This document shows positions 9,876 to 18,098 of a DNA stretch of 64,000 nt, piece by piece. The DNA comes from Cellulophaga lytica DSM 7489 (GTDB lineage: Bacteria > Bacteroidota > Bacteroidia > Flavobacteriales > Flavobacteriaceae), in NCBI RefSeq assembly GCF_000190595.1, contig NC_015167.1, positions 1,098,501 through 1,162,500 on the forward strand, given 5' to 3'. The position numbers were made by a program, and so were the translations under genes. The stretch's first letter is position 1. The number at the start of each line of letters is the position of its first letter. Under the pieces are notes generated by a model that saw only the letters and a program-made list of their open reading frames with translations, made no database searches and was not told where the DNA came from.

Positions 9876-11171
9876 ATGAAGAATAAAATAGCAGCCTTAT
9901 TTGCTGTAATAGCATTAGGATCTTGTAGTAAACCACCAGAAAAGCCTAAAATGAATGCTTTAGCAGAAGATTACGTAAAACTGGTTTTAGAAGTAGGACA
10001 ATATAATAGTGATTTTGTTGATGCTTATTATGGCCCAGAAGAATGGAAACCAACCTCAGCTAAATTAGATACTATACCAGCTTCAGATTTTATAGCCAGA
10101 GCCAACACATTAATAGAAAACGCTCATTTGGTAGATACAACTGCTTTTTCTAGCATTGAAAAAGCAAGACATACAATGTTTAAAAAGCAACTAACTGCTG
10201 TAAAAACCAAGTTAGAAATGCTAGCAGGTAAAACCTATAGTTTTGATGAAGAAGCTAAACTTTTATATGATGCAGAACCACCGCATTTTACAGAAGAGCA
10301 CTTTAACAAACTTATTGCCGCACTTGAAGAAGAGCTACCTGGCGATGAAGATTTGGCAACAAGATATGCTGCTTTTGAAAAACAATTTATAATACCAAAA
10401 GATAAGCTAGATACTGTTTTTAGAGTTGCTATTACAGAAGCAAGAAAAAGAACTAATCACCATTTTAAATTACCGCAGAATGAAGATTTTGTGTTAGAAT
10501 ATGTAAATGATAAAAGCTGGTCTGGTTACAATTACTACCAAGGAAAAAGCAAAAGTTTAATACAGATAAATACCGATTTTCCAATTTTTATACAACGCGC
10601 AATAGACTTAGCTTGCCACGAAGGTTACCCTGGTCACCACGTATTTAATGCGCTATTAGAACAAAATTTAGTTGATGCTAAAGGATGGAAAGAATTTTCG
10701 GTATATCCATTATTTTCTCCGCAATCTTTAATAGCAGAAGGTAGTGCAAACTATGGTATAGACGTAGCTTTCCCAGGAGATGAGCGTGTTGCTTTTGAAA
10801 AAGAAGTACTTTTCCCTATTGCAGGTTTAGATGCTAGCAAGGCCGATAAATACTATAAAATTCTAGGATTAATAGGCAAGCTAAATTACGCAGGTAATGA
10901 AGCTGCAAGGCAATATTTAAACGGAGAAATCTCTAGAGAAGAAGCTGCCAAATGGCTAGAAAAATATTTGTTTTACGCACCAGATAGAGCATTACAACGC
11001 ACACGTTTTATAGACCAGTACCGTAGCTATGTTATAAATTATAATTTAGGTAAAGACCTAGTTGCAGACTATGTAAAAGCTAAAGGAGGTACTGTAGACC
11101 AACCAGAAAAACGTTGGGCAGTTTTTAAAGAGTTGTTAAGTAACCCACATACAGCAAGTAGTTTAAAGTAG
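9876..11171 (+). CDS. DUF885 lipoprotein, probable metallopeptidase
   Basis: 431 residues, with a lipobox LGSC (Cys near residue 18). The DUF885 core carries HEGYPGHH from His248, an HExxxH-type zinc motif, with a downstream LIAEGSANYG segment supplying the likely third ligand. Family members are presumed zinc peptidases, and the shared operon with the S9 peptidase fits peptide breakdown at the cell envelope. The substrate is unknown. No T-rich terminator follows on this strand; the hairpin at 11227 has its T-run on the other strand. Confidence 0.82.
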   Translation: MKNKIAALFAVIALGSCSKPPEKPKMNALAEDYVKLVLEVGQYNSDFVDAYYGPEEWKPTSAKLDTIPASDFIARANTLIENAHLVDTTAFSSIEKARHTMFKKQLTAVKTKLEMLAGKTYSFDEEAKLLYDAEPPHFTEEHFNKLIAALEEELPGDEDLATRYAAFEKQFIIPKDKLDTVFRVAITEARKRTNHHFKLPQNEDFVLEYVNDKSWSGYNYYQGKSKSLIQINTDFPIFIQRAIDLACHEGYPGHHVFNALLEQNLVDAKGWKEFSVYPLFSPQSLIAEGSANYGIDVAFPGDERVAFEKEVLFPIAGLDASKADKYYKILGLIGKLNYAGNEAARQYLNGEISREEAAKWLEKYLFYAPDRALQRTRFIDQYRSYVINYNLGKDLVADYVKAKGGTVDQPEKRWAVFKELLSNPHTASSLK

Positions 11172-11226
11172 GTAATGTTTTTTTAATAAGTTGTACTAGA
11201 TGACTAGCTCATTAAACAAATAAAAA

Positions 11227-11256
11227 AAGCGAATCCCAGAACATCGGGATTCGCTT
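11227..11256 (-). terminator. minus-strand terminator of a lost gene
   Basis: 11-bp stem AAGCGAATCCC / GGGATTCGCTT with an 8-nt loop. The T-run lies only on the minus strand, immediately left of the stem. The only minus-strand coding signal that could use it is the fragment at 11279-11401. Confidence 0.7.
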
Positions 11257-11278
11257 ATAGATAATATTTCGTCAATTT

Positions 11279-11401
11279 TTAAAATATTGATTCGATATCT
11301 TTTACCCACTGTTCAATAATTTCAGCATTTGCTCTATCTGCTTGACCAAAGAATAAATGTTGTTTAATCTCTAAACCGCAATAGCTATAAATACCTTTAA
11401 C
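11279..11401 (-). pseudogene. 3' remnant of a disrupted gene
   Basis: An open minus-strand frame of 40 codons plus stop, with no start codon and an in-frame TAG just upstream (11402-11404). It reads as a plausible protein C-terminus (GLEIKQHLFFGQADRAN, then EIIEQWVKDIESIF) and ends 23 nt before a minus-strand terminator. It looks like the tail of a gene whose 5' part was replaced when the restriction-modification island arrived. I do not recognise the family with certainty; the helical character would suit the C-terminus of a TetR-type regulator, but this is a guess. No matching 5' part lies on the far side of the island. Confidence 0.6.
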
Positions 11402-11422
11402 CTACCCTATATTTTTCATAGA

Positions 11423-11454
11423 TTGTTAGCAGGCTTTTTTTATTCTAACTTTTG
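11423..11454 (+). promoter_or_regulatory. putative promoter of the methyltransferase gene
   Basis: TTG at 11423-11425, a 20-nt spacer, then TAACTTTTG at 11446-11454, which is the -7 consensus with one extra base. The TTG at 11452 that would extend the coding frame lies within this element. Confidence 0.4.
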
Positions 11455-11490
11455 TCTTATTTTTGTAACCAATGTATAAGGTTGTTTAAT

Positions 11491-12735
11491 ATGGTTACTA
11501 AAGATTATTATTCTTTAAATGAGGTTTCTGAAATTCTAGGAAAAAGCAAAGAAACATTGAGGCGTTGGGATAGAGATGGAAAGTTTTCAGCTGTTAGAGA
11601 GCCTATTAGTCAATATAGAATTTATAAAAAAGAACAAGTCAATTCTCTTTTAGAACAATTATCTATCGACTACGAAGATACGATAGATAATTCTGTTACT
11701 CCAATAAAAGAGTTTAAGGTTTTAGAATTATTTGCAGGAGCTGGAGGTTTAGCTGTTGGTTTAGAAAAGGCAGGGATTAAATGTGTCGCTTTAAATGAAA
11801 TTGATAAATGGGCTTGTCAAACTTTAAGAGAGAATAGACCTCATTGGAATGTTCTAGAAGGAGACATTAAGTCTTTTAATTTTTCGGAATACAATAATCA
11901 AGTTGATATTGTTACTGGTGGTTTTCCGTGTCAAGCATTTAGTTATGCTGGGAAAAAATTAGGACTTCAAGACGCAAGAGGAACTCTTTTTTACGAATTT
12001 GCTAGAGCAGTTAAAGAAGTCAATCCATTAATTTGTATTGGTGAAAATGTTAAGGGTTTATTATCTCACGAAAAAGGAAAGACAATTGAAGGAATGATTT
12101 CTATTTTAGATGAAATCGGTTATAATGTTGTTCCTGTAAAAGTTTTGAAAGCAATTAATTATAAAGTTCCTCAAAAAAGAGAAAGAGTAATTTTAGTAGG
12201 AGTACGAAAAGATATTGATATAAAATATGAATATCCTAAACCACATAATAAAATTTACAACTTAATAGATGCTCTTAAAAAAGGAGAGTTATATAATTGT
12301 AACGTACCCAAATCAGAAGGTTCAAAATATCCAGAACATAAAAAGGCTGTATTGGATTTAATTCCTCAAAAAGGGTATTGGAGGAACTTACCTTTAGATA
12401 TTCAAAAAGAGTATATGGGAAAGAGTTTTTATTTAGGAGGAGGAAAAACTGGTATTGCTCGAAGAATTGGATGGGACGAACCAAGTTTAACTCTTACTTG
12501 TAGTCCAGCTCAAAAACAAACAGAAAGGTGTCACCCGGAAGAAACGCGACCGTTTACAGTAAGAGAATATGCAAGAATACAAACCTTTCCAGATGAATGG
12601 AAATTTATGGGTTCTGTATCTCAGCAATACAAACAAATAGGAAATGCCGTTCCCTGTAATTTAGGACAAGAAATTGGATATTCAGTTATTAAGTTTTTAA
12701 ATGAATATTATTTGAGTTTGTCAAAACCTAAATAA
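11491..12735 (+). CDS. DNA (cytosine-5) methyltransferase with N-terminal HTH domain
   Basis: 414 residues from the ATG at 11491; an upstream TTG at 11452 lies in the likely promoter. Residues about 5-60 form a MerR/excisionase-type helix-turn-helix (YYSLNEVSEILGKSKETLRRW). The C5-methyltransferase motifs follow in order: I (FAGAGGLAVGLEKAG), IV with catalytic Cys147 (GGFPCQAFSYAGKK), VI (GENVKGL), VIII (QKRERVILVGVR), and X (QYKQIGNAVP). It methylates cytosine in the site cut by the convergent restriction gene, with which it shares 28 bp of 3' end. No controller gene is present, so the HTH may regulate the locus, as fused HTH domains do in M.SsoII-type enzymes. Confidence 0.92.
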   Translation: MVTKDYYSLNEVSEILGKSKETLRRWDRDGKFSAVREPISQYRIYKKEQVNSLLEQLSIDYEDTIDNSVTPIKEFKVLELFAGAGGLAVGLEKAGIKCVALNEIDKWACQTLRENRPHWNVLEGDIKSFNFSEYNNQVDIVTGGFPCQAFSYAGKKLGLQDARGTLFYEFARAVKEVNPLICIGENVKGLLSHEKGKTIEGMISILDEIGYNVVPVKVLKAINYKVPQKRERVILVGVRKDIDIKYEYPKPHNKIYNLIDALKKGELYNCNVPKSEGSKYPEHKKAVLDLIPQKGYWRNLPLDIQKEYMGKSFYLGGGKTGIARRIGWDEPSLTLTCSPAQKQTERCHPEETRPFTVREYARIQTFPDEWKFMGSVSQQYKQIGNAVPCNLGQEIGYSVIKFLNEYYLSLSKPK

Positions 12736-13472
12736 TAGCTATAATTTTCAAAGGTAATTTCGTCTAAAATACTTCTTTTTGATTTTTCTGAACTTTCAGT
12801 GATTTCTTCAAGAGCAGAATTACTTTGAGTTTTTTCATTTTCTTGCTTACTCAAATAATCTGATATAGCTTGAGGTAAAACTTGATATAATTCGAAAAGA
12901 GCATTTTCTTTACCTGAAAGTAATTTATAAAACTGGTCTCCTGATATTTTATAAACTCTGCTATGACTGTATTCTTTTCCATTAATTTCGCTAAACCACT
13001 TTTCATTAAAACTGTTTTTTGCTAAAATCTGAACCCAGTAGCAATTCGCTTTTTTATAAGTATCTGCATATTTTGCTAATTTTTGAAATAAACTTTCAGC
13101 AGAACTACTATTCATTGTGTTGTGCTTATTTTTTATGTCAGCAAATAAAGTATCGTCAGTTGCTTTAATGTCAAAACCGCTTAGGTTCCCAATTTCAAAA
13201 CCTGTGATTCCTCCCAAAATCTGTTCGTGAAAAGTTCCAATTGAGTTATTTATAGACTTATCAATTTGACGATTTATTTCTGTCTTAATAAGAGTTTCTT
13301 CATCTAAATCATTGAATTTAGCATCAAAAGTAAGTTTAATCGTATCTATTTTGTTTTTATAAAACTTCTTTTTAGTTACATTGACTTTTGCCTTTAAGTA
13401 TGATCTATGAAGATTTTCAATACAACTTAAAAGATGTTCATCAGATATAAAGCTTAGATATTTATTCGCCAT
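12708..13472 (-). CDS. Eco47II-like type II restriction endonuclease
   Basis: 254 residues. It resembles the RE_Eco47II family: YLSFISDEHLL at the N-terminus, GTFHEQILGGITGFE, then a G-FDIKATDDTLFADIKNKHNT block. That block is the PD-(D/E)xK core, here with Asp-Ile-Lys where relatives usually have Glu-Ile-Lys. Eco47II cuts GGNCC, so the same or a related site is inferred, not shown. The C-terminal 35 residues are Ser/Glu/Lys-rich and less conserved. The gene is tail-to-tail with the methyltransferase, the normal pairing for a self-contained type II system. Confidence 0.8.
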   Translation of the reverse strand: MANKYLSFISDEHLLSCIENLHRSYLKAKVNVTKKKFYKNKIDTIKLTFDAKFNDLDEETLIKTEINRQIDKSINNSIGTFHEQILGGITGFEIGNLSGFDIKATDDTLFADIKNKHNTMNSSSAESLFQKLAKYADTYKKANCYWVQILAKNSFNEKWFSEINGKEYSHSRVYKISGDQFYKLLSGKENALFELYQVLPQAISDYLSKQENEKTQSNSALEEITESSEKSKRSILDEITFENYSYYLGFDKLK

Positions 13473-13548
13473 TTTTTAGTTCTATTTTTAGGTATAACTA
13501 ATGTAAACAATATTATCGAATTTTTGACTGTTTACCAAATACGCACAA

Positions 13549-14193
13549 CTACTCAATAAACTCCATAAAATAACCCCTATCTATTTCTCTGGCGCCTAAA
13601 CTCTCTAGGTGCTGTGTATAGACTTGGCAATCTATAAGTTTGTAATTGTTAGCTTGCATTTCTTGTACCATTGTTATAAAACCGTATTTAGATGCGTTGC
13701 TAACATCACTAAACATACTTTCTCCACAAAACACAGTACCTAAATCTATGCCATACAAACCACCCACCAATTGGCTATCTAACCAAACCTCGTAAGAGTG
13801 TGCAAAGCCTTTTTTATGCAATTCTATATATGCGTTTTGCATATTTTGGGTAATCCACGTGCCTGGCTGCCCATCTCTTGGTACAGTAGCACAACGGTGA
13901 ATTACTTCTTCAAAATTTTTATTTTTTGTGACAGTAAAAGTTTCATCGCGTAAAAGCTTACGCATACTTTTAGAAACTTTTAATTCTTGCGGAAACAATA
14001 CCATTCTTGGGTCTGGACTCCACCAAAGTGGCAATCTATCATCATCAAACCAAGGAAAAATTCCGCTTTTATAGGCAAGTTGTAATCGTTCTACAGATAA
14101 ATCTCCTCCAGCCGCTAACAAACCTTCTTCATTAGCTGTATGTACTGGAGGAAACTCTAACTTATCTGTTAAATAATATATTGGATTCACCAT
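13549..14193 (-). CDS. aat: leucyl/phenylalanyl-tRNA-protein transferase
   Basis: 214 residues; transfers Leu or Phe from tRNA to N-terminal Arg/Lys of proteins, marking them for ClpS/ClpAP degradation. The signature GIFPWFDDDRLPLWWSPDPRMVLFP region begins near residue 40, followed by GTWITQNMQNAYIELH and GGLYGIDLGTVFCGESMFS. All are standard for Aat. It lies 5 nt downstream of the DUF3127 gene, in one operon. Confidence 0.95.
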   Translation of the reverse strand: MVNPIYYLTDKLEFPPVHTANEEGLLAAGGDLSVERLQLAYKSGIFPWFDDDRLPLWWSPDPRMVLFPQELKVSKSMRKLLRDETFTVTKNKNFEEVIHRCATVPRDGQPGTWITQNMQNAYIELHKKGFAHSYEVWLDSQLVGGLYGIDLGTVFCGESMFSDVSNASKYGFITMVQEMQANNYKLIDCQVYTQHLESLGAREIDRGYFMEFIE

Positions 14194-14198
14194 TTAAC

Positions 14199-14582
14199 CT
14201 AGAAAGGCAAATCATCGTGATCTTCTTCATTTAAATTATCAGCAGGTTCAAAAGCTTGTGCTGGCGCAGCTGGTGGTATTCCTGCATCTCCGCTTGGAGC
14301 AGCTTGTTGTAAGTTTTCTATTCTCCAACCCTGTATAGAGTTAAAGTACTTAGTTTCTCCTTGTGGGTTAACCCATTCTCTACCTCTAAGGTTTATGCTA
14401 ATTTTTACTGGTTGCCCAACACTATAACCGTTTAACAAATCGCATTTATCCTGAACAAACTCTACCATTATATGCTGTGGATACTGCTCCTCTGTTGTAA
14501 CAACTATTTCTCTTTTTCTAAATCCGTTACTTCCAAAAGTCTGAGTTTCCCCAACCATTTTTACTTTTCCTTGTACTTCCAT
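14199..14582 (-). CDS. DUF3127 (OB-fold-like) protein
   Basis: 127 residues. Residues 1-95 match DUF3127, a small predicted OB-fold found mainly in Bacteroidota; the rest is an acidic, Pro/Ala-rich tail ending EEDHDDLPF. That end is like the DDDLPF tip of single-stranded DNA-binding proteins, including the SSB of this window, which suggests it binds nucleic acid and shares SSB partners. This role is inference from the tail. Co-transcribed with aat. Confidence 0.75.
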   Translation of the reverse strand: MEVQGKVKMVGETQTFGSNGFRKREIVVTTEEQYPQHIMVEFVQDKCDLLNGYSVGQPVKISINLRGREWVNPQGETKYFNSIQGWRIENLQQAAPSGDAGIPPAAPAQAFEPADNLNEEDHDDLPF

Positions 14583-14621
14583 CTTAAATTAGTTTCTTAT
14601 GCGTGTTTATTAATTGAGTTC

Positions 14622-15518
14622 TTATTCTATTATATCTATACCTGCTAACAATAATTTTAATGCTCCCAATGGGTTGTTATTAAAAATATATTCTTTAGCC
14701 TTTAATTGCAGCTGTACACTATCATTAGTTGCTAGTGTTGCTTGTGCATCTTCATTTTCATTAACAAATTGTTGTACACTTTTGGCTGTTGGTAAAACTT
14801 CTATATTACCTAACAACCCTAAATCATTACCAGATAACAACTTACTGTTTTTTATTTTGTCTGGCAAACTATCTATACCTATTCCTAAGGTAGATAACGG
14901 TTTTGGAACCTCAAACATACCTTCTTTAGCTCTGCTATACCAATTACCTCCCATACGGGCAACCAAATCTATTTTATGTTGGTCTATACTTCCGTTTTCA
15001 TCTAAAACTGAAGAATCTACGTGCACCTTAACAACTTCGCAAAACACCAAATTACCGGCACCACCTTCATCACCTAAAGCCTCTACTTTTGTAACTTTGC
15101 ACTCAAATTGCACTGGAGATTCTGCTACCCTAAAAGGGGTGACCACATCAGACTTTAACATTGTTAAACCAGCCTTTTTAAACTCATTTACCCCTTCTGC
15201 ATACTCTGTACTAGACAAAGACATTTGCTGTACTATTGCATAATTTACAATATTTACCACAACTTCCTTAGTCTCTAATACATTTTCTAAGGTGTGTTTT
15301 GTTGTATTATTTCTAACACGCCTAGCAGGAGAAAAAATTAGTATTGGCGGGTTTGCACTAAATACATTAAAAAAACTAAAAGGAGATAAGTTAGGGTTAC
15401 CATCTTTATCTACTGTGCTAGCAAATGCAATAGGTCTAGGGCCAACAGCACCTAAAAAATATCCGTGCAATTTAGCCGTTGTAACCTCGTTTGGTACTAT
15501 AGAAATTGTTTTTTTCAT
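14622..15518 (-). CDS. flavin reductase family protein (FMN-binding split barrel)
   Basis: 298 residues. The N-terminal half carries the flavin-reductase-like split barrel (FLGAVGPRPIAFASTVDKDG, then NLSPFSFFNVFSANPPILIF), as in DIM6/NTAB proteins. Such proteins bind FMN and reduce it or act as flavin oxygenase partners. The C-terminal third is an extension ending in a Leu/Ala-rich helix. The start at 15518 (ATG) is preferred over a TTG at 15527 that lies in the -7 box. Confidence 0.82.
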   Translation of the reverse strand: MKKTISIVPNEVTTAKLHGYFLGAVGPRPIAFASTVDKDGNPNLSPFSFFNVFSANPPILIFSPARRVRNNTTKHTLENVLETKEVVVNIVNYAIVQQMSLSSTEYAEGVNEFKKAGLTMLKSDVVTPFRVAESPVQFECKVTKVEALGDEGGAGNLVFCEVVKVHVDSSVLDENGSIDQHKIDLVARMGGNWYSRAKEGMFEVPKPLSTLGIGIDSLPDKIKNSKLLSGNDLGLLGNIEVLPTAKSVQQFVNENEDAQATLATNDSVQLQLKAKEYIFNNNPLGALKLLLAGIDIIE

Positions 15519-15524
15519 AGAATG

Positions 15525-15532
15525 CAAAGGTA
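15525..15532 (-). promoter_or_regulatory. -7 promoter box, probable leaderless promoter of flavin reductase
   Basis: TACCTTTG on the minus strand ends 6 nt before the ATG at 15518. It fits TAnnTTTG exactly. Confidence 0.55.
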
Positions 15533-15624
15533 CATAATTTGTCCGCTATTTAAAACAAGATGGCAAGATAGAAATACCAAATGTGCATTAAATTACGTTA
15601 TCTTTAAACCCAAGAATTGGAACA

Positions 15625-16773
15625 ATGAATTTTAATCCAAAAAACAAAACTATAAACATTTCCTTAATGGTTGGCGCTTTCTTTATTGTGAGCCTTATTT
15701 TATGGAATACAAATAGTTTTTTTGAGCAATTTAAGAAAGAAGAAAGACACAAAATGGAAATATGGGCCACAGCCCAAACCGAGTTCCGTAACTCTTCACA
15801 AACGGAAGATTTAGGAGATTTACATTTAAAGATTTTTCAAAACAATACCTCTACACCAATGATTTTGGTGAACAAAAGCGGCACTTTTAACGCAAAAAAC
15901 ATAGAAGGCAACAAAAAGAAAGACACTGCTTTTATAAAACAAAAGATAGAGGATTTTAAAAAAGAAAATACACCTATTTTAATGACCCATAAAGGAGAAC
16001 TAATTGCTACCCTTTATTATGGTAATTCTGAAGTTTTAAATAATTTAAAATATTACCCTTTAGCGCTATTACTAATTATATTTTTATTTGGTGCTGTAAT
16101 TTTCTTTTTCTTTAAAACCAATAAAGCATCTGAACAAAGTAAACTTTGGGCTGGTATGGCTAAAGAAACGGCACACCAAATTGGCACTCCGCTTACCTCT
16201 CTTTTGGGGTGGAATGAGTTGTTAAAAGATGAAAACATAAATCCAGAAATATCTGTAGAAATTGAAAAAGATATTTGTAGGCTACAAACTATTACAGACA
16301 GGTTTTCTAACATTGGGTCTTTACCTAAGCTTGAAGAAAAAGATATTGTTGCCGAAACTAAAAGTGCTTTTGATTATTTAAAACGAAGAAGCTCTAAATT
16401 AATTCAGTTTTCTTTTGATAGTAAAGTAGATGAACTGCCAGTTATGCTTAACAAACCCTTGTACAACTGGACCATTGAAAACTTAGTTAAAAATGGTATT
16501 GATGCTATGCGAGGTAAAGGACATATTGCCATAGAAATTATCCCTGCAGGAAGCTTTGTAAACATTTTAGTGTCTGATACTGGCCATGGAATACCTAAAG
16601 GAAACTATGCTTCTATTTTTAATCCAGGGCACACATCTAAGCGTCGTGGCTGGGGTTTAGGGCTGTCTTTAGTTAAAAGAATTGTAGAAGAATACCATAA
16701 CGGTAAAGTAAAAGTGTTATCTTCGAGTAAAGATGGCACTGTAATGCAGATTTCGTTAAAAACAAAAATTTAA
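15625..16773 (+). CDS. sensor histidine kinase
   Basis: 382 residues. Membrane segments at about 13-31 and 144-163 bracket a periplasmic sensing region of about 110 residues. The cytosolic part has the H-box with His184 (ETAHQIGTPLTSLLGW), the N-box (NLVKNGIDAMRG), G1 (DTGHGIP) and a G2-type loop (RRGWGLGLSLVKRIV). No HAMP or PAS domain is apparent. No response regulator is adjacent, so it is an orphan. The next gene, a zinc-ribbon membrane protein, begins 2 nt after the stop and may be a partner. Confidence 0.9.
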   Translation: MNFNPKNKTINISLMVGAFFIVSLILWNTNSFFEQFKKEERHKMEIWATAQTEFRNSSQTEDLGDLHLKIFQNNTSTPMILVNKSGTFNAKNIEGNKKKDTAFIKQKIEDFKKENTPILMTHKGELIATLYYGNSEVLNNLKYYPLALLLIIFLFGAVIFFFFKTNKASEQSKLWAGMAKETAHQIGTPLTSLLGWNELLKDENINPEISVEIEKDICRLQTITDRFSNIGSLPKLEEKDIVAETKSAFDYLKRRSSKLIQFSFDSKVDELPVMLNKPLYNWTIENLVKNGIDAMRGKGHIAIEIIPAGSFVNILVSDTGHGIPKGNYASIFNPGHTSKRRGWGLGLSLVKRIVEEYHNGKVKVLSSSKDGTVMQISLKTKI

Positions 16774-16775
16774 CT

Positions 16776-17132
16776 ATGTCTAAGGAGAAATTAGTAGTAC
16801 TAAAAGAGGCTAACATAAAAAATAACTGTCCAGAATGTTTTCATAACGAGCTTATGGTTACTTTTTATCAAAAGCAAAAATTTGGCAAATTTATACACAA
16901 AACTACCAGTGAGGTAAGTAATGATATAAAATGCCTAAGATGCCACTGCACAATATACCCTGTAAACTGGACAGATGACATAGAGCGCTCTTTTAACTAC
17001 TACCAAAAGTTAGCTATACCGCACAAAACAAGTGTAAAATTTACATCTTTATTTTATATAATTATGCTTGTACTAATTGCCATAGTTGGTATAGCAGTTT
17101 ACATTTTTACCCAAAAAATTATTGAATTTTAG
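16776..17132 (+). CDS. small zinc-ribbon membrane protein of unknown function
   Basis: 118 residues. Two Cys pairs, CPEC near residue 18 and CLRCHC near residue 51, would form a zinc ribbon; a single membrane segment lies at about 90-112. I do not recognise a named family. It follows the histidine kinase by 2 nt, so it is co-expressed with it. Its 3' end overlaps the convergent HIT gene by 14 bp. Confidence 0.65.
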   Translation: MSKEKLVVLKEANIKNNCPECFHNELMVTFYQKQKFGKFIHKTTSEVSNDIKCLRCHCTIYPVNWTDDIERSFNYYQKLAIPHKTSVKFTSLFYIIMLVLIAIVGIAVYIFTQKIIEF

Positions 17133-17511
17133 CTGCTATTTTTGCTGCTAAAGCCGTAAACTCTTCTGTAGTAACTTCCTCTTTCTTTTTAAATGAAGCA
17201 TCTGCCATAGAATTTAGAGGTATTAAATGCACGTGCACATGTGGCACTTCTAAACCAATAACAGACATACCTACACGGTTGCAAGGAATAACAGCTTCAA
17301 TAGCTTTGCCCACTTTTCTTGAAAAAGCCATTAACCCCATATAAGTTTCTTCGTCTAAATCTAGAATTTTATCTACCTCTTTTTTGGGCACACAAAGCGT
17401 ATGCCCTTTTGCGTTAGGGCTAATATCTAAAAAAGCAAAATAGTTAGCATCTTCTGCCACCTTATAACAAGGTATTTCGCCATTAATTATTTTACTGAAA
17501 ATAGATGCCAT
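17119..17511 (-). CDS. HIT family nucleotide-binding protein
   Basis: 130 residues, the usual HIT length. FSKIINGEIPCYKV at the N-terminus and the histidine triad HVHVHLIPL near residue 95 define an Hint-type nucleoside phosphoramidase or nucleotide hydrolase. Its ATG shares a base with the greA stop (TAATG), so translation is coupled to greA; the greA-HIT pair is common in Bacteroidota. Confidence 0.93.
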   Translation of the reverse strand: MASIFSKIINGEIPCYKVAEDANYFAFLDISPNAKGHTLCVPKKEVDKILDLDEETYMGLMAFSRKVGKAIEAVIPCNRVGMSVIGLEVPHVHVHLIPLNSMADASFKKKEEVTTEEFTALAAKIAAKIQ

Positions 17512-17987
17512 TATGCTCTAGTTATTTCTAAAATTGTAAGTTTAATTTTTCCGTTAGGCACAGCAATTTCTGCTTCGTCACCAACACTTTTACCTAGCAA
17601 ACCTTTACCTATTGGAGAGTTTACAGATATTTTCCCTGTTTTTAAATCGGCTTCACTTTCTGCAACTAAGGTATATTTCATTTCCATACCGTTAGACTGG
17701 TTTTTTAGTTTAACCGTAGATAAAACTAGTACCTTAGATGTATCTAACTGAGACTCATCAATAATTCTGGCTCCAGCAACAATTTCTTCTAACTTAGAAA
17801 TTTTAAGCTCTAATAAACCTTGTGCTTCTTTGGCTGCATCGTACTCTGCATTCTCAGATAAATCTCCTTTATCCCTAGCCTCTGCAATAGCTTGTGACGC
17901 TTTTGGGCGCTCTATGTCTTTAAGCTGATTAAGCTCGTCTTTTAACTTTTTTAAACCTTCTGCGGTATAATAAGATACGTTACTCAT
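17511..17987 (-). CDS. greA: transcription elongation factor GreA
   Basis: 158 residues; rescues backtracked RNA polymerase by stimulating transcript cleavage. N-terminal coiled coil (GLKKLKDELNQLKDIERPKASQ onward) with the acidic tip residues in AEARDKGDLSENAEYDAAKE, and a C-terminal FKBP-like domain with INSPIGKGLLGKSVGDEAE-type sequence (here VNSPIGKGLLGKSVGDEAEI). Full length. A hairpin precedes the gene at the predicted mRNA 5' end, listed separately. Confidence 0.96.
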   Translation of the reverse strand: MSNVSYYTAEGLKKLKDELNQLKDIERPKASQAIAEARDKGDLSENAEYDAAKEAQGLLELKISKLEEIVAGARIIDESQLDTSKVLVLSTVKLKNQSNGMEMKYTLVAESEADLKTGKISVNSPIGKGLLGKSVGDEAEIAVPNGKIKLTILEITRA

Positions 17988-18010
17988 AACATGATCATTT
18001 TATAAATAAG

Positions 18011-18037
18011 AAAATCCTCTTATTTCTAGAGGATTTT
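18011..18037 (-). promoter_or_regulatory. greA leader hairpin at the predicted 5' end of the mRNA
   Basis: Perfect 10-bp stem AAAATCCTCT / AGAGGATTTT with a 7-nt loop. Read on the minus strand it is followed by a T-rich stretch, so it resembles a terminator, yet it stands 24 nt upstream of the greA ATG and just downstream of a -7 box. Transcription would begin in its first arm. It may be an attenuator or a 5' stabilising stem; alternatively it terminates a short RNA. Confidence 0.6.
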
Positions 18038-18040
18038 ATA

Positions 18041-18048
18041 CAAATATA
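18041..18048 (-). promoter_or_regulatory. -7 promoter box for greA-HIT
   Basis: TATATTTG on the minus strand, an exact TAnnTTTG match, placing the start near 18034-18036. Confidence 0.55.
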
Positions 18049-18098
18049 CATAATTTTTGTTCACATTTGCTGTTGTATTAGTACTAAGAAAACATATT

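Noticed and set aside
7498..11171. Type IX secretion sorting domains on the exported peptidases
   Set aside because: The C-termini lack the typical conserved Ig-like sorting domain and end in ordinary catalytic-domain sequence.
11405..13548. Prophage or transposon origin of the restriction island
   Set aside because: No integrase, transposase, terminal inverted repeat or target duplication is visible at either edge.
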